Part shown: positions 7,311 through 16,534 of the stretch, piece by piece
Position numbering within the stretch: position 1 is the stretch's first letter
How the letters are laid out: every line of letters starts with the position of its first letter
Program-made: the position numbers and the translations under genes
The notes under the pieces: model-generated
Databases searched by the model: none
The model's input: only the letters and a program-made list of their open reading frames with translations
Told to the model about the DNA's origin: nothing
Origin: Planctomycetota bacterium
Lineage (GTDB): Bacteria > Planctomycetota > UBA1135
Length of the DNA: 36,211 nt
Assembly: GCA_024275135.1 (NCBI GenBank)
Contig: JAJRZS010000033.1
Coordinates: forward strand, 1 to 36,211
Direction: 5' to 3'

Positions 7311-9119
7311 ATGGCTAAATCCTTTCCTCCGGAGCGCATCCGCAACTTTTCCATCATTGCGCACATCGACCACGGCAAGTCCACACTTGCCGACCGCTTT
7401 CTGGAAATAACAGGAGCTGTCGATGACCGCAAGCGCAAAGACCAGCTATTGGATTCGATGGATTTGGAGCGCGAGCGCGGCATCACCATCAAAGCTGCTG
7501 CCGTCTCCCTGACCATGCAAGTGCATGGGAAAGAGTATTTGCTCAATCTCATCGATACGCCCGGCCATGTGGACTTCGCCTACGAGGTGGAAAAATCTTT
7601 GCAAGCTTGTGAAGGGGCTTTGTTGCTGATTGATGCCGCCCAAGGCATTCAAGCGCAAACCGTTGCCAATGCCATGCTGGCTATGGAGCAAGAGATGACC
7701 ATCCTGCCGGTATTCAATAAAATTGATTTGCCTCATGCACGTCCTGAAGAAATTGAGGAGGAGTTAGAGAACACTCTGCTGCTGGAAAAAGACACCGCCT
7801 TGCGTTGTTCTGCAAAAACCGGTCAAGGAGTGGCAGAAATCATTGAACAGATAGTTGCCGACATTCCTCCTCCCGAGGGCAACCCAGACTCACCTCTGCA
7901 AGCATTAGTTTTCGATGCCAAATACGACGAATATCGCGGCATCGTCGTCTATCTGCGAATTGTCAATGGCACACTTCGTAAGGGCGACCTCACCCGCATG
8001 ATCGGCGCCGGTGCCGATTACGAAGCCATTGAAATCGGCAAGTTCATGCCCGAACCCGTGCCACATCAAACTTTGTCCGTAGGCGAGGTCGGTTATTTCA
8101 TTTCCAACATTAAAAAACTAGAGGATGTCAATGTTGGCGACACGATGACGGCAGCCAAAGGCGAACAGGCTCCCCCGCTTGCCGGCTACCGTGAACCGCA
8201 ACCCATGGTGTGGTGCGGTATCTATCCGGTGAGTTCAGGAGACTTTGAAAACTTGCGCTCGGCACTAAACCAGCTCAAACTCAATGATAGCTCCATTATT
8301 TTTGAGCCGGAATCTTCCGACGCCCTCGGCTTCGGCTTTCGTTGCGGATTCCTCGGCCTATTGCATATGGAAATCGTGCAAGAGCGCTTGGAGCGCGAAT
8401 CCGGTGTAGACGTGGTGCAGACTGCGCCCACAGTGCCTTACCGCATCCGACTCAATGACGGTGCTTATCAGGATATTCATTCCCCGGGCATGCTCCCCGA
8501 CCCCACCCAATTCACAGAGATCCAAGAGCCGGTCGTCACCACCCATATTCTGATTCCGGCAGAAAATATCGGCGCCATCATGGGCCTTTGCGCCGAGCGA
8601 CGGGGAAAGTTTTTACGCCAGGAACATCTCTCTGCCAATCGCGTCATGCTCACTTGGGATCTTCCCTTGGCGGAGATTATTTACGACTTCTACGACAAGC
8701 TGAAGTCGGGAACCCGAGGCTACGGCACGATGAATTTCGACGAGCCTCGCTTTGAGCCTGCCAAGCTGGTGAAACTCCGCATTTTGGTTTCGGGAACCGA
8801 GGCCGATGCTCTCTCCATCATCTGTCATGCCGATGCCTGTCAAAGACGCGGGCGCGCGGTACTCAAAGTATTGCGCAAGGAAATCCCTCGCCATCAGTTT
8901 GAGGTTGCTTTGCAAGCGGCGGTGGGTGGCAAAATCGTCGCTAGGGAAAACATCCGCGCGCTGTCCAAAAACGTCACCGCCAAGTGCTACGGTGGGGATA
9001 TCACCCGGAAACGTAAGTTGCTAGCCAAACAAAAAGAAGGGAAAAAGCGCATGAAAAGCATTGGCGCGGTGGAGGTTCCGCAAAAAGCTTTCCTTGCCGT
9101 CCTTTCCACCGACGAATAA
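7311..9119 (+). CDS. lepA: Elongation factor 4 (LepA) GTPase
   Basis: A 602-residue ribosome-associated GTPase, close to the roughly 600-residue norm. The ATG at 7311 (MAKSFPPERIRNFS) fits the conserved LepA start better than an ATG 16 codons upstream. The G domain has G1 AHIDHGKS, G2 RERGITI, G3 DTPGHVDF and G4 FNKIDLP. Domains II-V follow, and the C-terminal LepA-specific region includes AKCYGGDITRKRKLLAKQKE and a final KRMKSIGAVEVPQKAFLAVL. The enzyme acts on stalled or mispositioned ribosomes. It lies just upstream of the signal peptidase gene, the same lepA-lepB order as in Escherichia coli. Confidence 0.97.
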   Translation: MAKSFPPERIRNFSIIAHIDHGKSTLADRFLEITGAVDDRKRKDQLLDSMDLERERGITIKAAAVSLTMQVHGKEYLLNLIDTPGHVDFAYEVEKSLQACEGALLLIDAAQGIQAQTVANAMLAMEQEMTILPVFNKIDLPHARPEEIEEELENTLLLEKDTALRCSAKTGQGVAEIIEQIVADIPPPEGNPDSPLQALVFDAKYDEYRGIVVYLRIVNGTLRKGDLTRMIGAGADYEAIEIGKFMPEPVPHQTLSVGEVGYFISNIKKLEDVNVGDTMTAAKGEQAPPLAGYREPQPMVWCGIYPVSSGDFENLRSALNQLKLNDSSIIFEPESSDALGFGFRCGFLGLLHMEIVQERLERESGVDVVQTAPTVPYRIRLNDGAYQDIHSPGMLPDPTQFTEIQEPVVTTHILIPAENIGAIMGLCAERRGKFLRQEHLSANRVMLTWDLPLAEIIYDFYDKLKSGTRGYGTMNFDEPRFEPAKLVKLRILVSGTEADALSIICHADACQRRGRAVLKVLRKEIPRHQFEVALQAAVGGKIVARENIRALSKNVTAKCYGGDITRKRKLLAKQKEGKKRMKSIGAVEVPQKAFLAVLSTDE

Positions 9120-9148
9120 GGTTCCACGCGCTGCTAGAATCCCCTGCC

Positions 9149-10561
9149 ATGGCAAAAGCCAAAAAAGAGAAGTCGAAGCACCCCTTTCGAGACAACATTG
9201 AAGTGGTGGTGTTTGCCATTGTGATGGCCATGGGCTTAAAGGTTTTTGCGGTGGAGGCCTACCAAATTCCAACCGGGTCAATGCAACCCACCTTGATGGG
9301 CACCAACCTGCTCGACCCCGCCACCAAGAGAACCAACGGTGGAATTCACGACCGGGTTTTGGTGGACAAAATCAGCTATTGGTTTCGCAACCCGGTGCGA
9401 TGGGAGGTGGTGGTTTTTCGCTATCCACTCCTCACCCATAACAACTATGTCAAGCGCTTGGTTGGCATGCCCGAAGAAGAGCTGTGGATAGAAGCCGGCG
9501 ACATCTACACCCGCCCTCTTGGCTCCAAAGAAGATTTCACCATCCAGCGCAAGCCGTGGACGGTGCAAAAACATATTTGGAAACATGTTTTGCCAGGCGT
9601 TGGCGATGATGCCAGCAAATGGCCGGGCTGGCATGTCAGCGGCAACCTCAAGCACGAAAAGGATGGAACCCAAGTCTTCCTCGGTAAAGGCACTGTCGAA
9701 TATGGAGCATCCATCCGCGACTTGTATCTGCATGGCTACCCCGAAGAAATTTATTTCCGCATGCCCAACCCCGCCACCCGTTCGAATCAAAAGGTGAGCG
9801 ATTTGCGGGTGATGTTTTCCTTACAGGCGCAACAAGCCGAAAAGGATTTCCGCCTAGATTTAGAACTTGGGCATTTTGCCCTCGCCTTGGTTGCTCACCC
9901 GGATGGCAACTACACCTTGGAATTGCCCACCGGCGACAGCATCGAGGGCAAGGCCACCTTCCTGCAAGAAGACACCGATGTAGATTTGGCATTTTGGGAT
10001 CACACGGTGCGTCTAGCGCTCAATGGTGAAGAGGTGTTCTACCGAGAGCTTGAGCTTGAAGCCCAAAAGGTACAGCGCAATCATATTCAACTCCACAGTG
10101 ACGGCGCCGGCTGGCGCTTGAGTCCAGTGGAAGTACAACGCGATATCCACTACCTCCCCCCACGCCAGGGTGCAGCTCCGTTGTTTGAAATCCCTGATGG
10201 AAATTATTTCATGATGGGCGACAACACCCAAAACTCCTTGGACAGCCGCGACTGGGTCGCCGAGATTCTCAAATTTGATCCACCTTTACACGGCATTAAA
10301 ACTCTGCGCGGCGACCGCATGACAGGCGGCATGGAAGCCCGCTTCAACAATCCTCGCTGGAATCGGGATCGCACGGTCATGACCTTCCGCGATGAGTTTG
10401 GTGGCCTTTACACTTTCACCGACGAAGAAATTCGTCAGGCCGACGACATCTTGCAGCCAGCAGGCTTGGTGCCTCGCAACTACATCCTTGGCCGCGCACT
10501 CGCAGTCTTCCTCCCTGTTCCACCTTTCGCCCCTGTAGTGAGAATGGGCCTCGTGCATTAA
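9149..10561 (+). CDS. lepB: Signal peptidase I with a large inserted domain
   Basis: A 470-residue membrane protease that removes signal peptides from exported proteins. One hydrophobic anchor (about 18-37) precedes the catalytic serine in PTGSMQPTL (S44). The catalytic lysine is K102 in NNYVKRLVGMP. The GDN-x-NSLDSRDW box lies at about 357-369. Typical enzymes are 200-330 residues; here about 230 residues separate the lysine box from the GDN box. The stretch from about 165 to 335 is strand-rich with alternating hydrophobics, ends in VQRDIHYL, and resembles a concanavalin-like jelly roll. Long inserts are known in signal peptidases of Planctomycetota and relatives. The gene follows lepA by 29 bp and is followed by lptB after 5 bp. 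Confidence 0.93.
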   Translation: MAKAKKEKSKHPFRDNIEVVVFAIVMAMGLKVFAVEAYQIPTGSMQPTLMGTNLLDPATKRTNGGIHDRVLVDKISYWFRNPVRWEVVVFRYPLLTHNNYVKRLVGMPEEELWIEAGDIYTRPLGSKEDFTIQRKPWTVQKHIWKHVLPGVGDDASKWPGWHVSGNLKHEKDGTQVFLGKGTVEYGASIRDLYLHGYPEEIYFRMPNPATRSNQKVSDLRVMFSLQAQQAEKDFRLDLELGHFALALVAHPDGNYTLELPTGDSIEGKATFLQEDTDVDLAFWDHTVRLALNGEEVFYRELELEAQKVQRNHIQLHSDGAGWRLSPVEVQRDIHYLPPRQGAAPLFEIPDGNYFMMGDNTQNSLDSRDWVAEILKFDPPLHGIKTLRGDRMTGGMEARFNNPRWNRDRTVMTFRDEFGGLYTFTDEEIRQADDILQPAGLVPRNYILGRALAVFLPVPPFAPVVRMGLVH

Positions 10562-10566
10562 CCGTC

Positions 10567-11292
10567 ATGGCTCTTTTACGCACGGAAGGATTATGCAAAG
10601 CCTACAAGGGCCGCAAGGTTGTGGATGACGTTGCCCTTGAAGTGGGTGCTGGTGAAATTATTGGCCTCCTTGGCCCGAATGGTGCAGGCAAAACCACCAC
10701 CTTCCGCATGTGCATGGGCATGATTCAACCCGATGCTGGACGGATTTTTTTTCACGATCAAGACGTCACCAAATTGCCCATCCACAAGCGCGCCCGCCTT
10801 GGCCTGGGCTATCTTGCTCAAGAACCGTCCGTTTTTCGCAAACTAACGGTTGCAGACAACATCCTCGCTGTACTTGAGCTGCAAGGCGGGCCAGCTTCGA
10901 CGCGAAATCAACGGTGCCAAGAGCTCCTGGAAGAATTTGGTCTCAGCAAGCTCCAGTCCAGCCGTGGAGAAGTCCTTTCCGGCGGGGAACGACGTCGTTT
11001 GGAAATTGCACGCGCGCTCGCCTCGCGGCCAACCTTGATTCTTCTGGACGAACCTTTTAGTGGAGTCGACCCCATCGCCGTTGAGGAAATCCAGGAGATT
11101 CTTTCCGGGTTGAAGGCCAAGGGGATTGCCATTTTGCTCACCGACCACAATGTGCGTGAAACCCTGCATATCACGGACCGCGCCTACATCCTGGCACAGG
11201 GTAAGGTCCTAGCCGAGGGTGCGGCTCAGGACCTAGTGCAAGATCCCCAAGTACGGAAAGTGTATTTGGGCAAACGCTTCGAACTAAGTTAA
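10567..11292 (+). CDS. lptB: LPS export ABC transporter ATPase LptB
   Basis: A 241-residue cytoplasmic ATPase that drives LPS extraction from the inner membrane with LptF and LptG. It has Walker A (GPNGAGKTT), the LptB-type Q-loop (GLGYLAQEPSVFRKLTV), the signature LSGGERRRLEIARAL, Walker B (LILLDEPFSGVDPIAVEEIQ) and the switch histidine in LTDHNVRETL. The DPIAV and LAQEPSVFR wording is diagnostic of LptB rather than of amino-acid importers. It begins 5 bp after lepB, so the two are probably co-transcribed. Its 3' end overlaps the convergent FG-GAP gene by 9 bp. LptA, LptC, LptF and LptG are not in the window. Confidence 0.94.
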   Translation: MALLRTEGLCKAYKGRKVVDDVALEVGAGEIIGLLGPNGAGKTTTFRMCMGMIQPDAGRIFFHDQDVTKLPIHKRARLGLGYLAQEPSVFRKLTVADNILAVLELQGGPASTRNQRCQELLEEFGLSKLQSSRGEVLSGGERRRLEIARALASRPTLILLDEPFSGVDPIAVEEIQEILSGLKAKGIAILLTDHNVRETLHITDRAYILAQGKVLAEGAAQDLVQDPQVRKVYLGKRFELS

Positions 11293-14200
11293 CCGTCGGA
11301 AACGGTTCCGACCTTCATGAATGGCAAGCTCCTTTGCCTTGGAGCGATGACCACGTCCTTTCTTCTTGCCTTTCTTTAGTTTTTTGGCCTTTCCGTTTTT
11401 GCTTTTATTTCGCTTGGCCTTCACCTTGGACTTATGCTTGCCACGCCGCACTTTTTTACCACTTTTCCGCGCCTTGCCCGGTTTGGTGGCCGGCTGAGTG
11501 CCTTGATTCAACTTGACAACCTGGTCGCGACCAACCTCCACTTGTCCCAATGGTCCAGGTGGCACACGGTGCACGCCTGAATCTCCAATCGCTGGGTCAT
11601 CATTGCCTTGACCACTCTCATTACCAGCAGGCGGCAATTGTCCACGGATAACGATAACTTCATAGGAGTTTTCCACCATGTCATCCACCTGCATGCTGAG
11701 GCTATCGGTACCTAAACTCAAGGTCCAGGCGCCATAAGGATCATCGACAGCACCGAATTGCGGGATGGCTACCAACTCCGCTCCGACGCCATGCTTGATA
11801 TCAAGCTGATCCGCATTTTGCACCTTCCGCTCAACGCTCACCGGAACAAAACCGAGCGCGTCCACATCGATGGCATAGGAAATACGCTGACTCAAGTCCC
11901 GGTTGTTTGGATGATCCAGAGCATTTTCCAAACGCATCGAGCTGACAACCAAAACCACCAAATCTTCGGTCTCTGACCGGCCCGCCATCACGGTGAAATC
12001 TTTAATGGGATTGGTTCCATCGCCCATCTGCACTTCGTGGAAGGGCCCAACCACTGGAATGCGTTGGTTCGCATCCTGGAATAAAGTTTTGCCGTAGACT
12101 TCCCATGCCAATCCAGCATGGTTTTTCAAACTGTCGGCAAGCCCCGTCTCCGGATTGATTCCTGGCTGCCACATATTGAATGGAGCAAAGAACTGGGCGC
12201 CCCCAAGGCGCACCTTGAGCTCCCGACCATCACTTCGCTTCACCTCACCTGCATTGATTTTGTTCATGTAGTAGAAGGTGTTCATGATGAACGGCATTGA
12301 CGCATAAGTGAATGCATACTGATGCAAGCTACGATTCCATTCGGTCAACCAGATATCAGGCCATTCGGTTTGCAGACTCGGGCCCGTCCTGAAGATGTCT
12401 TTGGTTTCCTCGATGTCACGGAACAAATCATCGTAAAACTCCATCTTCCGCAACAATTCCGTGGGATCGGAGGCATACATATGTCCAACCACCCCACCTA
12501 GTCTGGTTTTCTGCGGTTGTGCCGGATCAAATGCGTTGTTTAGAGTTTCTAAAAATTCACTTGCAAAGCCTCCCACAGCCCCTGGTGCCACTGGGGTGAG
12601 CATGGTTAGGTCATCAGCAAGGCCGTCGTTGTTTTGATCTAGCTCTCGGTCAAGAGCTGCAAGCACAGCAATATGCAGTTGGGCAAATTCAGCACCAGTA
12701 CCGCTCCATGAATCCAAATGCGGTTCATTCCACAACTCGGCATAGCGAATGGGGTTTTGTGGAATCGCACGTCCCCATCCCTGGTTGTAGTGTTTCAAGA
12801 CACCGGCAACTACATCGGCAAAGCCAACAAAGTCGTTCGGTGGCTCATGGAATCCATCAACCCAAGTATTGGTATCCGGGTCAACGACCTTGTCATGCCC
12901 AATGCGCCAAATCGTGTCTAACCCAGGCACCGATTCCGCGGCATCCATACGCTCATCCATTTCGCCAAATTGATAATTGTCAAGGTTCGCACGTGCGTCG
13001 GGAGACGTCGAGAAATTCCGAATCAGGCTTTGCGGGGGGATGTCGGCAACTTTCCAAATATAGTTCAAGTCGCCAATGCCTTCCGCATTGATGCGGGCAT
13101 TCGGGATCTTCAACTCTGCAAACCGGTTACAGAAATCGGCATCGTAATCGGTCAGGTAGAAGCGATTGGCATCCAGGCGCTTCGACCAACGCCCGCGGTG
13201 CAAAGGACCGTGATTGAGTCCATGAACCGGGGCGAAAGTGGTGCCGTCTGGGGTTGCCGAAACATGGATGCGGTAGGGAAGAGAATGCAGTGGGCGCAAA
13301 ATATGCACCATGGAGCGTCCAGGACGCGAATCGAATTCGGTGACCACCATATCTCGCGAACCGTCGCCATCCACATCCCCAGCCGTGGCTACTTCCATCG
13401 CAAAGTGGGTGATGCTGCGACCGCCAGCAATGGTATCGAGCACCGAACCGTCCACCCCCGAGCACAAATACAAACTCCCGGGGCCATCTACCAAACCTGG
13501 AGCCGCCACCACAAAGTCGGCAACCAAATCTCCATCCGCATCGCCCAGGGCAGCTACGCTCATGCCAAACCCTTCCTCGGCCAGATTGCCTTGCAACCGC
13601 ATCTGCTCCCGTCCCTGGATGTCGAAGACAAAAGCCATACCGGCACGCGTGAAACTGGTGTCGGCGTAGGGGGCGCCTACAAGGAATTCTTCCACCCCAT
13701 CTTGTCCGGTAGTATCACCGATTGCACTCAAGGACAGCCCAAACTGACTGCTTTCCGTTTGACTTAGGGGATCTTCCACCGTCAACACCGGCAGTAAATC
13801 CATTCCAGCACCGAGCGGAATTGCTCGCAACACCGTCACGCTGCCGCCGGGCTGTGCATTGGTCGTGGCCTCCATGCGCGGGGCTCCAACCAACAAATAG
13901 TCGGCCCCTCCCGTTTGCAAACGCCGCAAATCGGCACCAAACCAATCGCTATTCGTCCCCTCCACGCGTGCGAGGAGGGTCATCGTCAAACCTTGGGTGC
14001 TTGCATCTAAGCGGAAGCACTCCACAGCCCCCATTCTTTGCCCTTGGTCCAAGCTTTGCGCTGGGTCGGCAATCGCCAACTCCATGCGCCCGTCCCCGTC
14101 CATGTCCCAAGCCTCCATCGCCTTGCCATATTCCTCGCTCGCCGTCTGCGAGTCAGCAAAGTAGGTGGCTAAGACTTGACCATCTTGCCCAGAGAAAATT

Positions 14201-14601
14201 TGCACATAAGCGCCTCCACTTGCCGCCACTGCAAACTCTGCATGACCGTCGCCGGTGAGGTCGCCCAAGGAACAAACTCCACCACCCAAAACATCCCCAG
14301 CATTACCGCCAGCGCGCCACAGTTCCACCGGCAACGCGGCTCCCTTCAACGGTACCTTGCCAGAAATCACAAAAGCCTCTCCAGCGCCTTGCAAGGAACC
14401 AGGAATCCCAATCAAATAATCGTCCACGCCGTCCGCATTGACGTCCCCGGCAGTGGCGACTCGATTCATCTTCCAGTGGAAGGCCGAGTGATCGAGCTGG
14501 TCGACGGTCAGGAATTCCTGACAACCAGAGTATTGGTGTGGAGTTTGCGCCATCAACGGCGTGGCGCATGCAAGCGTTGCGATAGTGAGGATGGTTTTCA
14601 T
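11284..14601 (-). CDS. Secreted FG-GAP propeller / glycoside-hydrolase-like protein with a basic tail
   Basis: A 1105-residue exported protein. A signal peptide (MKTILTIATLACATPLMAQ) follows the ATG at 14601; a TTG four codons upstream is less likely. Residues about 25-435 hold seven FG-GAP/VCBS repeats with calcium-loop motifs such as DVNADGVDD, DLTGDGHAE, DMDGDGRME and DVDGDGSRD, predicting an integrin-type seven-blade propeller. A region of about 460-860 looks like a clan-A (GH39-like) glycoside hydrolase, with ELWNEPH (E626, candidate acid/base) and WLTEWNRS (E754, candidate nucleophile). A beta-rich segment follows. The last roughly 70 residues are dominated by Lys, Arg, Gly and Ser. Substrate is unknown; cell-surface or extracellular polysaccharide is plausible. 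The gene is convergent with lptB and divergent from etfB. Confidence 0.75.
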   Translation of the reverse strand: MKTILTIATLACATPLMAQTPHQYSGCQEFLTVDQLDHSAFHWKMNRVATAGDVNADGVDDYLIGIPGSLQGAGEAFVISGKVPLKGAALPVELWRAGGNAGDVLGGGVCSLGDLTGDGHAEFAVAASGGAYVQIFSGQDGQVLATYFADSQTASEEYGKAMEAWDMDGDGRMELAIADPAQSLDQGQRMGAVECFRLDASTQGLTMTLLARVEGTNSDWFGADLRRLQTGGADYLLVGAPRMEATTNAQPGGSVTVLRAIPLGAGMDLLPVLTVEDPLSQTESSQFGLSLSAIGDTTGQDGVEEFLVGAPYADTSFTRAGMAFVFDIQGREQMRLQGNLAEEGFGMSVAALGDADGDLVADFVVAAPGLVDGPGSLYLCSGVDGSVLDTIAGGRSITHFAMEVATAGDVDGDGSRDMVVTEFDSRPGRSMVHILRPLHSLPYRIHVSATPDGTTFAPVHGLNHGPLHRGRWSKRLDANRFYLTDYDADFCNRFAELKIPNARINAEGIGDLNYIWKVADIPPQSLIRNFSTSPDARANLDNYQFGEMDERMDAAESVPGLDTIWRIGHDKVVDPDTNTWVDGFHEPPNDFVGFADVVAGVLKHYNQGWGRAIPQNPIRYAELWNEPHLDSWSGTGAEFAQLHIAVLAALDRELDQNNDGLADDLTMLTPVAPGAVGGFASEFLETLNNAFDPAQPQKTRLGGVVGHMYASDPTELLRKMEFYDDLFRDIEETKDIFRTGPSLQTEWPDIWLTEWNRSLHQYAFTYASMPFIMNTFYYMNKINAGEVKRSDGRELKVRLGGAQFFAPFNMWQPGINPETGLADSLKNHAGLAWEVYGKTLFQDANQRIPVVGPFHEVQMGDGTNPIKDFTVMAGRSETEDLVVLVVSSMRLENALDHPNNRDLSQRISYAIDVDALGFVPVSVERKVQNADQLDIKHGVGAELVAIPQFGAVDDPYGAWTLSLGTDSLSMQVDDMVENSYEVIVIRGQLPPAGNESGQGNDDPAIGDSGVHRVPPGPLGQVEVGRDQVVKLNQGTQPATKPGKARKSGKKVRRGKHKSKVKAKRNKSKNGKAKKLKKGKKKGRGHRSKAKELAIHEGRNRFRRLT
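11295..11312. terminator. Hairpin between convergent genes
   Basis: A perfect 7-bp stem (GTCGGAA / TTCCGAC) with a 4-base ACGG loop sits exactly where lptB and the FG-GAP gene converge. No T-run follows on either strand, so intrinsic termination is doubtful. It also overlaps the last codons of the minus-strand gene. Confidence 0.3.
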
Positions 14602-14786
14602 GACGAGGACCAAATGGGGATGACTGCAAAAGCACAGCCCTCAAGCCAGCATCGGCCCCCGTCTGTCAACCTTTAGGTTTACATCGCTAAAGGCCAAACC
14701 CAAACATCTTGGCAATATAGTTCCCATCGCTCCTGGCCGACCTCCTCAGATTTGAAAAAAACCGCTTAATCCACGGAGGAGACCGC

Positions 14787-14816
14787 TACAATATTGCCCC
14801 AAATTGAGCCTGGGAG
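14787..14816 (+). promoter_or_regulatory. Possible -10 box and ribosome binding site ahead of etfB
   Basis: TACAAT at 14787-14792 is a good -10 candidate, but no convincing -35 is found at the right distance (TTGAAA at 14752 is about 29 bp away). GGGAG at 14812-14816 lies 6 bases before the TTG start of etfB and supports that unusual start codon. The rest of the 14602-14786 gap, divergent from the FG-GAP gene, shows nothing else I can name. Confidence 0.4.
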
Positions 14817-14822
14817 TCCCAA

Positions 14823-15572
14823 TTGAACATCATCAGTTTCGTCAAACGCGTCCCCGCAACCACGGCCAAGGTTGCCATCCAGGACAACCAACTCAACCCT
14901 GCTGGGGTCGAGTTCGTCCTTAACCCTTACGACGAATTTGCCGTCGAAGAAGCCCTCAGGCAAAAGGAGCAGGCGGGCGACGGCAGTGTCACCGTGGTTT
15001 CTTTCGGTGCCCCAGAAGCGCAAAAGGAATTGCGCACGGCCCTGGCCATGGGTGCGGACGCGGCCTTGCTACTCAGCCATGCCGATGCCCCCCATGCCGA
15101 TGGCATGACCACCGCACGCGTGCTCGCCGATGCCATCCAGGACAAAAAATTCGATTTGCTCCTTTTTGGTAAACAGGCGGTGGATCGGGATCAACATGGC
15201 GTCGGCCCGGCCGTAGCCACCCGCTTGGGGATTCCTTGCATCACCGAGGTCGTGTCCTTGCAGATTGAGGGTGGCAAAGTAAAAGCCGTCCGTGAGGTTG
15301 AAGGTGCGCGTGAAAACATAGAGGCCTCCCTGCCCTGCGCGATTACCTGCATGAAAGGACTTAATGAGCCGCGCTTTGCCAGCCTCAAAGGCATTATGGC
15401 AGCCAAGAAAAAACCTCTGGAAAGCGTGGAGGTTGAGCTTGGCACGCCAGCTGTCGAGGTGGTTGCTATGGATTTACCCCCCGCCCGTCCTGCTGGCCGC
15501 ATCCTCGGGGAAGGTGCTGCCGCCGTCCCCGAACTCATCCGCGCTCTGCGCGAAGAAGCCAAAGTCCTGTAG
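14823..15572 (+). CDS. etfB: Electron transfer flavoprotein, beta subunit
   Basis: A 249-residue EtfB, the usual length. It begins at a TTG codon supported by GGGAG 6 bases upstream and by the family N-terminus (MNIISFVKRVPATTAKVAI). Typical motifs include LNPYDEFAVEEALR, the FGKQAVDRDQHGVGPAVATRLGIP block that binds AMP, and VEGARENIEASLPCAITCMKGLNEPRFASLKGIMAAKKKPLE, which contains the region contacting partner dehydrogenases. With EtfA it accepts electrons from acyl-CoA and related dehydrogenases and passes them to ETF:quinone oxidoreductase. etfA follows after 14 bp. Confidence 0.96.
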   Translation: MNIISFVKRVPATTAKVAIQDNQLNPAGVEFVLNPYDEFAVEEALRQKEQAGDGSVTVVSFGAPEAQKELRTALAMGADAALLLSHADAPHADGMTTARVLADAIQDKKFDLLLFGKQAVDRDQHGVGPAVATRLGIPCITEVVSLQIEGGKVKAVREVEGARENIEASLPCAITCMKGLNEPRFASLKGIMAAKKKPLESVEVELGTPAVEVVAMDLPPARPAGRILGEGAAAVPELIRALREEAKVL

Positions 15573-15586
15573 AGCGAGGAAAGTCC

Positions 15587-16534
15587 ATGAACTCCATTCT
15601 TGTCGTTTTAGAAACTCGCAACGGAGCCCTTCGCCCCGCCAGCCTGGAAGCCCTCGGTGCCGCCCGCGCCCTGGCCGACGCCAAAGGTGGCTCCGTCTTA
15701 GCCCTGGCTACCGAAACTGCAGAGCTGGATTTAGCCCAACTTGGCAGCGCTGGCGCCGACCAAGTGTTCCAATGCGAGCGCGCCCAACATTCCGCGGAAA
15801 GCTCTGCCGCCACCGCCGCCAAGTTGGCGCAAGAAAAGGCATGTGATGTCGTGTTCCTTGCGGCCACGGTGCGCGGCCGCGATCTCACTCCGCGCATCGC
15901 CGCCCTCCTCGACACGGGCTTTGCCGCCGACTGCACGGCCATCGACCCGGAAAACATGGTATTCACCCGCCCTGTTTATGCGGGAAAAGCCTTACTGCAG
16001 GTGCGGGTAACAGGTCCTGTCGTCGTCGCTAGTTTGCGCCCCAACTTCTTCTCCCCAGCCAATCGAAGCCACCAAGCCAACCTGGAAAGCTTCGCCGCCG
16101 AAGCCGGTGCTAGTGAAGTCGTTGCCATTGAAGCTGCTGCAAGTGGGCGGCCCGATGTCGCCGAAGCAAGCCGCGTGGTTGCCGGTGGACGAGGCCTTGG
16201 CGCAGCCGAAAACTGGGGATTGCTGGAAGCCGTTGCCGATGCCATCCCTGGTGCCGCATTGGGAGCTTCCCGTGCCGTCGTCGATGCGGGCTGGCGTCCC
16301 CATAGCGAGCAAGTTGGCCAAACTGGAAAAACCGTAGCACCCGAACTTTACATTGCTGCCGGCATTAGTGGTGCCATCCAGCACTTAGCCGGCATGAACA
16401 GCTCCAAGGTCATTGTGGCCATAAACAAGGATGCCGACGCACCCATTTTCCAGCATGCCACTTACGGCATCGTTGGCGATGTAAAAGATGTGCTGCCCGT
16501 GTTGGCAGAAGAGCTAAAGAAAATTCAAAACTAA
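15587..16534 (+). CDS. etfA: Electron transfer flavoprotein, alpha subunit
   Basis: A 315-residue EtfA that binds FAD and pairs with EtfB. The C-terminal FAD domain is textbook: [63 protein letters not shown] and [14 protein letters not shown]. The N-terminal half is a diverged EtfB-like fold. The upstream GAGGAAAG is a strong ribosome binding site. The 3' end overlaps the convergent LPS-kinase-like gene by 4 bp. Confidence 0.97.
   Translation: MNSILVVLETRNGALRPASLEALGAARALADAKGGSVLALATETAELDLAQLGSAGADQVFQCERAQHSAESSAATAAKLAQEKACDVVFLAATVRGRDLTPRIAALLDTGFAADCTAIDPENMVFTRPVYAGKALLQVRVTGPVVVASLRPNFFSPANRSHQANLESFAAEAGASEVVAIEAAASGRPDVAEASRVVAGGRGLGAAENWGLLEAVADAIPGAALGASRAVVDAGWRPHSEQVGQTGKTVAPELYIAAGISGAIQHLAGMNSSKVIVAINKDADAPIFQHATYGIVGDVKDVLPVLAEELKKIQN

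Noticed and set aside
15570..15588. GAGGAAAGTCC resembles the conserved core of RNase P RNA.
   Set aside because: It sits in the 15-bp gap between etfB and etfA, where GAGGAAAG serves as the ribosome binding site; no other RNase P segment is nearby.
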